Shown in pieces: positions 25,307 to 33,391 of a DNA stretch of 64,000 bases. The translations under genes were made by a program, and so were the position numbers. The stretch's first letter is position 1. The number at the start of each line of letters is the position of its first letter. The notes under the pieces were generated by a model. The model did no database searches and had not been told where the DNA came from. It worked only from the letters and a program-made list of their open reading frames with translations. Origin of the DNA: Halogranum amylolyticum (GTDB taxonomy: Archaea; Halobacteriota; Halobacteria; Halobacteriales; Haloferacaceae); assembly GCF_900110465.1 (NCBI RefSeq), contig NZ_FODV01000005.1:328063-392062 (forward strand), read 5' to 3'.

Positions 25307-26910
25307 ACGGCGCAGAGCTCCTCGTCACCTGTCTGGAGGCCGAGGGCGTCGACCACGTGTTCGGCCTCCCCGGCGAGGAGTTGGAGGACGTGCTGTTCGC
25401 GCTCCGGGACTCGTCGATCGAGTTCGTCCCCGTCCGCCACGAGCAGGGGGCGGCGTTCATGGCCGACGTCCACGGACGGCTGACGGGCGATGCGGGCGTC
25501 TGTCTGTCGACGCTCGGGCCGGGTGCGACGAACCTGCTGACGGGCGTCGCCGACGCTCACCTCGACAAGTCGCCGCTCGTCGCCGTCACCGGCCAGGGGA
25601 GCCGCGAGCGACTCCACAAGGAGAGCCACCAGGCGCTCGACGTGGTCGACGTCTTCGAGTCGGTGGTGAAGTGGAACACCCAGCTCGACGACGTGGCCGT
25701 CATCAACGAGTCGGTCCGCAAGGCGTTCAAACTCGCCGAGTACGAGAAACCCGGTGCGACGCATCTGGAGATCCCCGAAGACGTCGCCGCCGAAGCGGTC
25801 GACGACGAACCGCTCCCGGTGCGCGACCCCGTCCGCCGATCAGACCCCGACCACCAGTCGGTAGAGCGAGCGGCCCGCCACCTCACCGACGCCGACAGAC
25901 CCGTCGTGCTCGCCGGTAACGGAGCCGTACGAGCGGACGCCTCGGCGTGTCTCCGCGAGTTCGTCGAGTCGACCGGACTGCCGGTCGTCGCGACCTACAT
26001 GGGGAAGGGAGCCATCTCCGACAGACGGGCACAGTCGCTGATGACGCTCGACTCCGGGCCCGACGGCGAGGCCGCGGACGTCGTCGAACGCGCCGACTGC
26101 GTGCTCGCGGTGGGCTACGACATCGCCGAACACGACCCCGAAGGGTGGAACCCGAACAAGGAGACGACGGTGCTACATCTCGACCACGAACCCGCGGAGG
26201 TGTACGAACACTACAACCCCGAGGTGGAGATCGTCGCCGACCTCTCCCGTGGTCTGGAACGACTCACCGAGTCGGTCGACCGGACGAAAGAGACGTGGTG
26301 TGCCGACGTCCACGAGACGGTGCTGGACCACGCGTTGACGAAGCCCGACGCGGACGACCCGACGACGGTCGCCGGCGTACTCCCGTATCTCCGAGAGGCG
26401 ATGGCCGACGAGGACGTGCTGCTCTCGGACGTCGGCAGCCACAAGATGGCGATCGCCAGGGGATTCCCCGTCTACGAACCGAACACCTGCATCATGTCTA
26501 ACGGCCTGGCGAGCATGGGTATCGCCGTCCCCGGTGGCGTCGCCGCCGACCTCGCCGTCGACTCGAACGTCGTCGTCGCGACGGGTGACGGCGGCTTCCT
26601 GATGAACGCCGCAGAACTGGAGACTGCGGCGCGACTCGGACTCGGCTTCACCGTCCTGCTGTTCGTCGACGACGACTACGGGCTCATCTCGGAGAAACAG
26701 GAGTCCCACACCGGCGAGTCGTTCGGGACCCGGCTGTCGAACCCGGAGTTCGTCGGGTTCGCGGAGAGTTTCGGCATGGCGGCTCACCGCGTCGAGACGT
26801 GGGAGGAACTGTCGTCGGTGCTGGCGTCGGCGGTGCCGTCCGACGAGTTGACGCTCGTCGAAGTTCCGCTCGACGGGGAGGCGGCGAGCGGCGGTACTCC
26901 GAAGGAGTAG
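25303..26910 (+). CDS. ThDP-dependent enzyme, acetolactate synthase/2-oxoacid decarboxylase type
   Basis: 535 aa with the three-domain acetolactate-synthase fold. Glu47 in RHEQGAAFMAD activates thiamine diphosphate. The central domain has VVLAGNGAVRADASA. The ThDP/Mg motif starts at 428 (GDGGFLMNAAELETAARLG) and runs to VDDDYG, where most family members have ND.YG. There is no separate small regulatory subunit gene nearby, unlike anabolic IlvBN. Coupled by ATGA overlap to an SSADH-type aldehyde dehydrogenase. Options are catabolic acetolactate synthase or a 2-oxoglutarate (or other 2-oxoacid) decarboxylase. The gene pairing favours the latter, but residues alone do not decide. Confidence 0.8.
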   Translation: MNGAELLVTCLEAEGVDHVFGLPGEELEDVLFALRDSSIEFVPVRHEQGAAFMADVHGRLTGDAGVCLSTLGPGATNLLTGVADAHLDKSPLVAVTGQGSRERLHKESHQALDVVDVFESVVKWNTQLDDVAVINESVRKAFKLAEYEKPGATHLEIPEDVAAEAVDDEPLPVRDPVRRSDPDHQSVERAARHLTDADRPVVLAGNGAVRADASACLREFVESTGLPVVATYMGKGAISDRRAQSLMTLDSGPDGEAADVVERADCVLAVGYDIAEHDPEGWNPNKETTVLHLDHEPAEVYEHYNPEVEIVADLSRGLERLTESVDRTKETWCADVHETVLDHALTKPDADDPTTVAGVLPYLREAMADEDVLLSDVGSHKMAIARGFPVYEPNTCIMSNGLASMGIAVPGGVAADLAVDSNVVVATGDGGFLMNAAELETAARLGLGFTVLLFVDDDYGLISEKQESHTGESFGTRLSNPEFVGFAESFGMAAHRVETWEELSSVLASAVPSDELTLVEVPLDGEAASGGTPKE

Positions 26911-26928
26911 TCGTAGAGAGCGGGTACG

Positions 26929-27168
26929 CTACGCTTGACGATAGTCGTGCCCGACGCGGAGTGCAACGACGTTCGCGACGAGCAGGCCGAGGAAGACGAT
27001 CGCTCGGCTGCCGTCGATGCCGTCGAACAGGAGGGGCACGTACAGGAACGGGAGGGCGATTGCGGCCCAGAACCCGACGAACCTGATCGGACCCAGCGCC
27101 ATCTGGAGGGCAGTAGACCCCGTATCGAGCGAGGAGTGGTCGTTGGCTGTAGTTGACGCGCCTGACAT
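26929..27168 (-). CDS. Small membrane protein, 79 aa
   Basis: Begins MSGASTTANDHSSLDTGSTA (polar, probably cytoplasmic). Two hydrophobic helices follow, IRFVGFWAAIALPFLYVPLLF and AIVFLGLLVANVVALRVG, with a short charged tail HDYRQA. The ATG at 27168 was chosen over one three codons upstream. Convergent with the ThDP enzyme gene. Function unknown; the two-helix hairpin resembles the many uncharacterised small haloarchaeal membrane proteins. Confidence 0.65.
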   Translation of the reverse strand: MSGASTTANDHSSLDTGSTALQMALGPIRFVGFWAAIALPFLYVPLLFDGIDGSRAIVFLGLLVANVVALRVGHDYRQA

Positions 27169-27519
27169 CTGGAGCACCTACATTCTGATAAGCCTGATAG
27201 ACTCATATAACGAAGAGACCGTTCACCCGAGTTCACCTTCCTCTGTGACACCCTACTACCGACTGAGAGCGGTCGAGAGGCCGTATATGTCGATCTCGCC
27301 TTATCGCTTTCGTTCGACGGAGAGTCACGCTGCAAGGATGTTGCTAAGCCGTCACGAACCGCGAAACCGGGCGTTTAGGGGGTTGGTAGTGGGTGACTAC
27401 GGGTCGTTAGGCCCATGTTAGACACTACCATTCACACCATTGGCCGCGAGTTAGTATCCACCCAACCGGACGGGTCGGCGAACGGTGGGCTTTTCTCCCC
27501 CGATTACGCGGGTTCGCAC
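27169..27519. other. Intergenic region upstream of purM (351 nt)
   Basis: No convincing gene. The frame continuous with purM stays open to 27415 but has no family-like sequence. The region contains the spaced inverted repeat TGGTAGTG (27384-27391)/CACTACCA (27423-27430) and several TATA-like stretches (for example GCTTTTC near 27488). It probably holds the promoters of purM and of the divergent small membrane protein. Confidence 0.5.
27384..27430. promoter_or_regulatory. Spaced inverted repeat TGGTAGTG/CACTACCA upstream of purM
   Basis: Perfect 8-bp arms separated by 31 nt, ending 90 nt before the purM ATG. As RNA this could close a stem-loop in a leader; as DNA it could be two half-sites for one regulator. 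The core TGGTAGT/ACTACCA also occurs at the start of the dimethylglycine oxidase gene. Confidence 0.35.
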
Positions 27520-28494
27520 ATGAACGAGGACGCCGAAGAGGAACTCACGTACGCGGAGTCGGGAGTCGACATCGAGGCCAGCGAGGCGGCCACGGCGGCG
27601 CTCGTCGGTGCGGTCGGCGAGAGCGAAGGCGACTACGCGGGGCTGTTGGACATCGGCGACCGCTATCTCGCGCTCGCGACCGACGGCGTCGGAACGAAGC
27701 TGCTCGTCGCCGAGGCGCTCGGCGACTACTCGACGGTCGGGATCGACTGCATCGCGATGAACGTCAACGACCTCGTGGCGGCGGGGGTCCGCCCGGTCGC
27801 GTTCGTCGACTATCTCGCCGTCGACACGCCCGACGAGACGTTCGCCGAGCAGGTCGGGACGGGACTCGCCGCCGGTGCCGCGGAGGCCGACATCGAACTC
27901 GTCGGCGGCGAGACAGCGGTGATGCCCGAGGTCGTGAAGGGGCTCGACCTCGCGGGCACCGTCGCCGGACTGGCCGCGAAAGACGCCATCTTCCCCGCTG
28001 AGGCCGAACCCGGCGACGCGCTCGTCGGCTTCCGCTCCTCCGGCATTCACTCGAACGGGCTGACGCTCGCCCGCACGGCGGCCACCCGGAACCACGAGTA
28101 CACCGACGAGTATCCGTTCGACGACTACGACACCGTCGGCGAGGCGCTCCTGGAGCCGACGAAGATCTATACGCATCTGCTCGATCCGATGCGCGAACAC
28201 GACGTCCACGCCGCCGCTCACGTCACCGGCGGTGGGTGGACGAACCTCGAACGGATGGGTGACTACCGCTACGAGATCGACGACGCCTTCGAGCCGCAGT
28301 CGGTCTTCGAGTTCATCCAGTCGGAGGGCAACGTCTCCGACGAGGAGATGCACCGGACGTTCAACATGGGGACTGGTTTCGTGGCGGCGCTCGCCCCCGA
28401 CGACGCCGAGGCGCTCGCCGACGCGACGGACGGGCGCGTCGTCGGCCACGTCGAGGAGGGCGAAGGCGTGTCGGTCCGCGGACTGGAGCTGTAG
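27520..28494 (+). CDS. purM: Phosphoribosylformylglycinamidine cyclo-ligase
   Basis: 324-aa AIR synthetase, step five of de novo purine synthesis: ATP-dependent ring closure of FGAM to AIR. The N-terminal LTYAESGVDIEASEAATAAL is diagnostic. The ATP/Mg motif is ATDGVGTKLLVAEALGDY, followed by IDCIAMNVNDLVAAG, ELVGGETAVMPEV and the ITGGG-like HVTGGGWTNLERMG near the substrate site. The ATG at 27520 is selected because family members begin a few residues before LTYA. A 35-codon extension to 27415 has no family resemblance. Confidence 0.95.
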   Translation: MNEDAEEELTYAESGVDIEASEAATAALVGAVGESEGDYAGLLDIGDRYLALATDGVGTKLLVAEALGDYSTVGIDCIAMNVNDLVAAGVRPVAFVDYLAVDTPDETFAEQVGTGLAAGAAEADIELVGGETAVMPEVVKGLDLAGTVAGLAAKDAIFPAEAEPGDALVGFRSSGIHSNGLTLARTAATRNHEYTDEYPFDDYDTVGEALLEPTKIYTHLLDPMREHDVHAAAHVTGGGWTNLERMGDYRYEIDDAFEPQSVFEFIQSEGNVSDEEMHRTFNMGTGFVAALAPDDAEALADATDGRVVGHVEEGEGVSVRGLEL

Positions 28495-28914
28495 TCAGAC
28501 CGACCGCGGATCGTCGGTACCGGAGAGACGGTAGCCGAACCGCGACCAGAAGCGTTCGACTCCGACGCCGACGAGGAGGAGTCCGCCGACGGCGGTGAGA
28601 TACCAGCCGACGGCAGGGACGTATCCGCCGACGGCCGCGTTCTGCCAGTAGACGGCCACCGCGACGAGCGACAGCACGCCGACGACGAGGGTCGCGGTCT
28701 CGGAGACGACCCGCGAAGCGAACCCGTGGAGGGCACCGACGACGAGAACGGCGGGGAGCAACAGCGCACCCCAGGTGTCGAGTCCCGTCTGGAGGCCGGG
28801 GAGGGCCACCAACCAGCTGTTCGACGCGAGCCACGGAGACAGAGACCCCGTGGCGACCAGCGCCGACGCGAGGAGCGTGATCGCAGACCGAGTAGTAGAC
28901 GGCAGGCGGCTCAT
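28495..28914 (-). CDS. Membrane protein of unknown function, 139 aa
   Basis: Four hydrophobic spans: ITLLASALVATGSLSPWL, WGALLLPAVLVVGALHGF, ATLVVGVLSLVAVAVYW and VGWYLTAVGGLLLVGVGVE. A short basic C-terminus (RFWSRFGYRLSGTDDPRSV) is probably cytoplasmic. It abuts the purM stop codon in convergent orientation with no gap. Resembles the haloarchaeal SPW/four-helix small membrane proteins in general layout, but I cannot assign a family. Confidence 0.7.
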   Translation of the reverse strand: MSRLPSTTRSAITLLASALVATGSLSPWLASNSWLVALPGLQTGLDTWGALLLPAVLVVGALHGFASRVVSETATLVVGVLSLVAVAVYWQNAAVGGYVPAVGWYLTAVGGLLLVGVGVERFWSRFGYRLSGTDDPRSV

Positions 28915-28985
28915 TGTCAGTCGTTAACAGCCGCACGATATCCGCCTTTCGCTCGGCGCAAAAACGAGCGAGAGAGAGAGAGGAG

Positions 28986-29525
28986 TCAGGAGAGCTGTCG
29001 AGCGATGTCGGCCTCAGTGATGATGCCGACCGCTTCGCCGGCCTGCGTCACCATCACGGCCTTGTAGTGGTCGAGCAGGTTCCGCACCTCGTCGACGGTC
29101 GCGTCGGGCGACACCGACGGGAACGACTCGCTCATGATTTCGCTGACCGGGAGGGTGCCGACGTCGTCGCCCGCGCGGATGATGTCGCTGTGACTGATCG
29201 ACCCGACCGGGATCCCCGCCTGGATGACCGGGAGCTGCGAGTACGCGGCGTCGTCCATCTGCTGTTCGGCCTCTCGGACCGCCTCGTCGGGCGCGACGCT
29301 GACGATGGTCTCGTGCATGATGTCGTCGGCGCGGACGACACTCCCCTCCGCCTCGTCGAGCGCGTTGACGATGCGTCGGAGCGTCGACAGGCGCGGATCG
29401 ACGTCACCGCCCTCGATGCGGGCGATCAGCGGCTGCGAGACGCCGGCCATCTCGGCCAGTTGACTCTGCGTCAGTTCGAGCGACGTCCGTCGCTCTCTGA
29501 GGTCTTGCGGCGTGGGGAGTTCCAT
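28986..29525 (-). CDS. HTH-XRE plus CBS-pair transcriptional regulator
   Basis: 179 aa. The N-terminal Cro/C1-type HTH is at about 6-55: LRERRTSLELTQSQLAEMAG, then SQPLIARIEGGDVDPRLSTL. Two CBS domains follow: one containing IMHETIVSVAPDEAVREAEQ with SQLPVI, the other EIMSESFPSVSPDATVDEVR with VGIITEADIARQL. CBS pairs usually bind adenosyl ligands, so this is probably a nucleotide- or energy-sensing DNA-binding protein. A perfect 15-bp palindrome lies 8 nt upstream of its start codon and suggests autoregulation. The gene is preceded by a minus-strand TATA-like TTTTTCTAA. Confidence 0.9.
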   Translation of the reverse strand: MELPTPQDLRERRTSLELTQSQLAEMAGVSQPLIARIEGGDVDPRLSTLRRIVNALDEAEGSVVRADDIMHETIVSVAPDEAVREAEQQMDDAAYSQLPVIQAGIPVGSISHSDIIRAGDDVGTLPVSEIMSESFPSVSPDATVDEVRNLLDHYKAVMVTQAGEAVGIITEADIARQLS

Positions 29526-29533
29526 ACCAACTC

Positions 29534-29548
29534 ATAACCCAGGGTTAT
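29534..29548. promoter_or_regulatory. Palindromic operator at the HTH-CBS gene start
   Basis: ATAACCC-A-GGGTTAT is a perfect 15-bp palindrome, 8 nt upstream of the ATG and downstream of the probable TATA box. It therefore covers the expected transcription start. This is the standard position for repression by the encoded HTH protein. Confidence 0.55.
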
Positions 29549-29731
29549 TAGAAAAACTTTCGACGCAGACGACTCTCGGTGTGACTGGCGTTCGCACTGC
29601 GAGAACTACAACCGTCTCGGAGCGTGCCACTCGGAGAGAGTACTGAAGCCGGCCGGAGACCCAACGATCCTCGGCGAGCCACGAGGCCAGTTCTCACGTG
29701 GAGACGCGCCGAGCTGCGACGAGAGTCGCTC

Positions 29732-30100
29732 TCAGTCCCGTTCGTCGTCCTCGTCGCCCTCGGTCTCGACGATCTCGATGACCGACAGCGGGACGTCGCG
29801 GAGCGCACCGCCGACTTCGCTCTTGGCGATGCGGGAGGCGTGTTCCTCGTTCTCGGCGTTGAAGATCTCGATCTCCATCAGCAGTCCGACGAGCGCCGTG
29901 TCGGCGGCGATGAACGCCGAGTCGAACGGTTCGCCGCAGGCCGGACAGCCAGTGACGCCGACCTCCACCTCGACGTACTCCTTGTTCTTCTGGTTTAATC
30001 GCTTGCCGGCCTCGCTGACGGCGACACCGATAGCGTCGTCGATATCGTCGACGTCGCGGACGAGCCACGCCGCCTCCATCGCGACGAGATAGTTACTCAT
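29732..30100 (-). CDS. UPF0212/DUF555 family protein
   Basis: 122-aa archaeal protein. Recognised from MSNYLVAMEAAWLVRDVDDI, the Cys pair VTGCPACGEPFDSAF, and AADTALVGLLMEIEIFNAEN. All are conserved in this uncharacterised family found across Euryarchaeota. The CPAC motif may bind zinc or a metal. The C-terminus is acidic (ETEGDEDDERD). No function has been established to my knowledge, and neighbours give no clue. Confidence 0.88.
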   Translation of the reverse strand: MSNYLVAMEAAWLVRDVDDIDDAIGVAVSEAGKRLNQKNKEYVEVEVGVTGCPACGEPFDSAFIAADTALVGLLMEIEIFNAENEEHASRIAKSEVGGALRDVPLSVIEIVETEGDEDDERD

Positions 30101-30425
30101 ACCCCCAGAGATGGGGTGGAGGGTTTCGTGCTTTGTGGTTCGCGCGCCACCGCGGGAGGCTCACCCTTGGGTGACGGAACCACGCCACAGACGGCGTCTC
30201 GATGCCGAAACCGAGCGTCCGATGCGCGCATCACCAGCCGATTATTCTCATAACTTACGAGAATCGCTGCCGTCAGCGACCGAGTAATTTTCCGAATCTC
30301 TCTCGAAGTCCCAGTTCAGTTTCGTCTGCTACAACTTCGGTTGAATCGCAAGACTGGACCGGGGTAGACTCGCCCGCCGGGCGGGAAAGCTTATATAGGC
30401 CGACGTCGCCCCCACGGGTAGGTCG
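30101..30425. other. Intergenic region with two inverted repeats (325 nt)
   Basis: No gene is supported. The stretch holds the short hairpin TCACCC-TT-GGGTGA (30161-30174), a spaced repeat ATTCTC-n9-GAGAAT (30244-30264), and the TATA box of the small gene at 30426. It is less GC-rich than the flanks between about 30240 and 30350. A small RNA is conceivable but nothing specific is visible. Confidence 0.5.
30390..30397 (+). promoter_or_regulatory. TATA box for small gene at 30426
   Basis: CTTATATA preceded by a purine-rich GGGAAAG (BRE-like). The predicted start site near 30420 gives an essentially leaderless transcript beginning at the ATG at 30426. One of the clearest promoters in the window. 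Confidence 0.7.
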
Positions 30426-30599
30426 ATGATCGAAACGGCGTCGCGGTTGACCCTGTTCGCACTGTACCAGTTCACCGTCGCACTGGGAATCCTCCTGTTC
30501 CCCGTCGCGGTCCTCGCCCGCCGCGTGGGAGTGGAGCTCCCGCTCGGTCGGGTCGTCGCCCGACTCGGTACCGCCTACGAGAACGTGGACGCTCGCTAA
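30426..30599 (+). CDS. Small membrane protein, 57 aa
   Basis: MIETASRLTLFALYQFTVAL continues into a single hydrophobic helix (LFALYQFTVALGILLFPVAVL) and a basic/amphipathic C-terminus (ARRVGVELPLGRVVARLG). A strong TATA box sits about 30 nt upstream. It lies 141 nt before the proteasome beta gene, which has its own promoter. Small one-helix proteins with this arrangement are common in haloarchaea; function unknown. Confidence 0.7.
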   Translation: MIETASRLTLFALYQFTVALGILLFPVAVLARRVGVELPLGRVVARLGTAYENVDAR

Positions 30600-30739
30600 C
30601 CTCCCCGCCCCCACCCGTTCTGTGCAGTTCGGTTCCGCCAGTGATCACGCCGACGAACCGCTCGTCCGAGCGGTGCCGGCAGGGGCAAGCCGGGAGGGAA
30701 GGGTGGCATTTATCAGCGCGCCGGGCCAAGTGGGGGCTA

Positions 30740-31465
30740 ATGCGTACGCCAGGCGACTTCTCCAGCAATCTCGACGCGCTGAACGGCGACCACTCCAACG
30801 TGTTCGGCCCGGAACTCGGCGAGTTCCCGGAGACCGAGCGCCGCGCGGAGTCGTCGCCCGACGAAGAAATGAAGACGGGAACGACCACGGTCGGCCTCAA
30901 GACCAGCGAGGGCGTCGTCCTCGCGACCGACATGCGCGCCAGCATGGGCTACATGGTCTCCTCGAAGGACGTCCAGAAGGTCGAGCAGATCCACCCGACG
31001 GCCGCGCTCACCATCGCCGGATCGGTCTCGGCTGCCCAGTCGCTCATCCGCTCGCTGCGCGCGGAGACGAGCCTCTACGAGACCCGTCGCGACAAGGACA
31101 TGAGCATGCGCGCGCTCGCGACGCTGCTCGCGAACTTCCTACGTTCGGGTGCGTTCTTCGTCGTCCAGCCCATCCTGGGCGGCGTCGACGACGAAGGACC
31201 GCACGTCTACAGCATGGACGCACTCGGCGGGATGAGCGAAGAGGACTACACCGTCACCGGTTCCGGCAGTCAGTACGCCCTCGGTGTGCTCGAGCAGCAC
31301 TACGACGAGGAGCTCTCCGTCGAGGAGGCAAAGACCGTCGCCGCGAAGGCGATCCAGAGCGCCGTCGAGCGTGACCTCGCCTCCGGCAACGGGATCAACG
31401 TCGCCGTCGTCACCGAAGACGGCGTCGACGTCACCCGTCACAAGGACTTCGCGGAAGTCCTCTGA
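30740..31465 (+). CDS. psmB: Proteasome beta subunit
   Basis: 241-aa catalytic subunit of the archaeal 20S proteasome. A propeptide of about 47 residues ends MKTG, and autocleavage would expose Thr48 (TTTVGLKTSEGVVLA) as the N-terminal nucleophile. Other conserved parts are ATDMRASMGYMVSSKDVQKV, the Lys region, and TVTGSGSQYALGVLE near the end. The ATG at 30740 gives a propeptide of haloarchaeal length. A TTTATC box near 30709 lies about 30 nt upstream, implying a leaderless mRNA. An in-frame start 99 nt upstream is rejected. Confidence 0.96.
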   Translation: MRTPGDFSSNLDALNGDHSNVFGPELGEFPETERRAESSPDEEMKTGTTTVGLKTSEGVVLATDMRASMGYMVSSKDVQKVEQIHPTAALTIAGSVSAAQSLIRSLRAETSLYETRRDKDMSMRALATLLANFLRSGAFFVVQPILGGVDDEGPHVYSMDALGGMSEEDYTVTGSGSQYALGVLEQHYDEELSVEEAKTVAAKAIQSAVERDLASGNGINVAVVTEDGVDVTRHKDFAEVL

Positions 31466-31500
31466 ACGTCCGAAAAAAGCACTCGTTACCGCACTGTTTT

Positions 31501-33039
31501 CTACACCCAGTCGGCGAAGCTTCCGTCGAGCAGCGTCTCCGCCTGCTTTCGGATGTACGCCTGCTGCATCCCCGTGATCGCTGCTTCGAGGTCGTCGCCG
31601 TCGGCGAGCCGTGACTCCACTCGTTCGCGTTTCCAGCTCGCCGGCGTGCGCGCCGCCTCGACGCGCGCCTGCAGCGGCGCGATGTACCGTTCGGCTTCGG
31701 CGGCGCTACAGCCCGCGGACTTCAGGCCGTCGGCGGCGTGAGCCAGTAGGTCGTCGTAGACCTCGACCGGGTTAGTCGTCTCCTGGCCGTCGTTGGTCAC
31801 CCACCGTTGACCGCTGTCGAGACCGTCGCGCATGGCGGCGTAGAAGTTCTCTCTGGCGACCGTCCAGTCCATGTCGGCGACGGGGTGCCGACGCTGGGGG
31901 AGACTCTCCATCAGCCCCGCGAACGCCGCCTGGAACGCGATGGAGTCTCTGACCGTCGGCTGGGCGGGGATCGGACGGAACTCGACGCGGGCGTTCGCCG
32001 ACGAGCGCGTCGCGCCGCCGAACACCGGGCGAACCCACCGCCAGTAGGTGCCGTGTTTCATCCGGAGCGTCGCGAACTTGTCGTCGAAGCGGTCGCCGTC
32101 GCGGGAGACGGGCATCGGGACGAACGTCTCGTCTTCGAGGACGCGGTCGACCGCCTGGTCGACGCTCTCGAGGTCCTCCGGAAACGCGACCTTGTCGCTC
32201 TGTGTCGCCGTGTTCAACACCGACTCGAACACGCGGATCCGGTGTTCGTCCCACGCCTCGGCGATCACCGTCTCGGCGTCGACGTCCTCGTCGTAGAGAT
32301 CGGGCGGGAAGAACGGCGAGTTGACGCCGAGTGCGAGCAGCGGACCGGCGACGCGGGTGGCGTAGTTGAAGTACGTCGGCAAGTCGGCCGCGTGCGACAT
32401 CTGGTAGTGAGGTTGGATCGAGGTGATGAGGCTCTCGGGCATCACCGTCGGCGCCTCGTACGAGACGTTCGGTGCCTCGACGGCGAACGTCTCGGGTGCG
32501 TCCGGCCCGTTCGCCATCGCGTGATACCGGACGGCGTCGCTCATGTTGGTCGCGATGTCGACGCCGTCGTCGTCGACGCTCCCGCCGAGGTACTCGCGGG
32601 CCGTCTCGCCGGCGGGCGGGATCGTCCACAGCGCGTCGCTGACGAGACGCATCCCTTCCGACCGCGTGCAGTCGAGGGCGGCGCTCAGTCGTGCGAGGAC
32701 CTCCGACTCCTGTGCCCGCAGTCCGTGGGGGTTGAACGGTTGCGGGCTCGTACTCATCTCGGCGTTGTGGAGGCCCAGTTCCTTCTCGAACCCGATGAGT
32801 TCGAGCAGTCGTCGTGGAACGCGCATCAGCGAACACGCCAGATCCTCGTCGCCCGACCACCGACCGTCGTCGACGGCGTAGAACTCGTACTCGAAGCCGA
32901 CGATAGACTGGTGGTTGTCGAACGTCCCGTCTCTGAGTTCGTCCTTGACGACTTCGGCGTCGGCCTCGGCTTCCGCCCGGAACGCCTCGACGTCGATGGC
33001 GAGAACGTCCCGAACGGCCCCCGCGAGGTCCTTGCTCAT
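31501..33039 (-). CDS. GCS2-like carboxylate-amine ligase family protein
   Basis: 512 aa. The N-terminal VGFEYEFYAVDDGRW and LGLHNAEMSTSPQPF contain the acidic metal-binding residues of the glutamate-cysteine ligase 2 fold. Further family-like stretches are SITSIQPHYQMSH-type text (ITSIQPHYQMSHAADL) and RVEFRPIPAQPTVRDSIAF, the Arg/Glu active-site strand. It is longer than the GshA enzyme that makes gamma-glutamylcysteine in haloarchaea, so it may ligate a different amine to glutamate or another acid. Convergent with psmB, 35 nt between stops. Confidence 0.75.
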   Translation of the reverse strand: MSKDLAGAVRDVLAIDVEAFRAEAEADAEVVKDELRDGTFDNHQSIVGFEYEFYAVDDGRWSGDEDLACSLMRVPRRLLELIGFEKELGLHNAEMSTSPQPFNPHGLRAQESEVLARLSAALDCTRSEGMRLVSDALWTIPPAGETAREYLGGSVDDDGVDIATNMSDAVRYHAMANGPDAPETFAVEAPNVSYEAPTVMPESLITSIQPHYQMSHAADLPTYFNYATRVAGPLLALGVNSPFFPPDLYDEDVDAETVIAEAWDEHRIRVFESVLNTATQSDKVAFPEDLESVDQAVDRVLEDETFVPMPVSRDGDRFDDKFATLRMKHGTYWRWVRPVFGGATRSSANARVEFRPIPAQPTVRDSIAFQAAFAGLMESLPQRRHPVADMDWTVARENFYAAMRDGLDSGQRWVTNDGQETTNPVEVYDDLLAHAADGLKSAGCSAAEAERYIAPLQARVEAARTPASWKRERVESRLADGDDLEAAITGMQQAYIRKQAETLLDGSFADWV

Positions 33040-33141
33040 ACCCCTACTGTGCGACGACTGTTCTTCAAGCCGTTGGCTCGGTCACAGCGGCGGGGACAGA
33101 CCAGAGAAAGAGTTAGTGTCTCGTGACACCATACCACACGT

Positions 33142-33312
33142 ATGGCGAAGAACTCTGCCCCACCATCCGAACCGACGGAGACCAGTCTGGAACCGCTGTC
33201 GACCTACGAGTGTCTCGAGTGCGGCGCGCGGACGGAGGCCGCCCACCACCCCCCGATGTGTGAACGTTGCGGCGGCGAGATGCAGAACCTCAGCGTCACG
33301 CGCGGACAGTGA
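33142..33312 (+). CDS. Rubrerythrin-like zinc-ribbon protein, 56 aa
   Basis: MAKNSAPPSEPTETSLEPLS is a disordered head. It is followed by a single zinc ribbon: YECLECGARTEA and MCERCGGEMQN, i.e. two CxxC pairs about 15 residues apart. This is the arrangement of the short haloarchaeal 'rubrerythrin-like domain' proteins. Divergent from the GCS2-like gene. Probably a structural zinc or redox microprotein; partner unknown. Confidence 0.8.
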   Translation: MAKNSAPPSEPTETSLEPLSTYECLECGARTEAAHHPPMCERCGGEMQNLSVTRGQ

Positions 33313-33391
33313 GAACGGTCATCGATGATCATTTTTACGACCTGCTGTCGTCGCACGAAAGAACTATCTCCGTCATCGACATCTCTCGGAT

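Noticed and set aside
27415..27519. N-terminal extension of PurM
   Set aside because: No similarity to PurM N-termini; the family normally begins just before LTYAESGVDI.
29624..29998. 124-codon plus-strand ORF opposite DUF555
   Set aside because: Antisense to a conserved family gene; the acidic look comes from reverse-reading of its codons.
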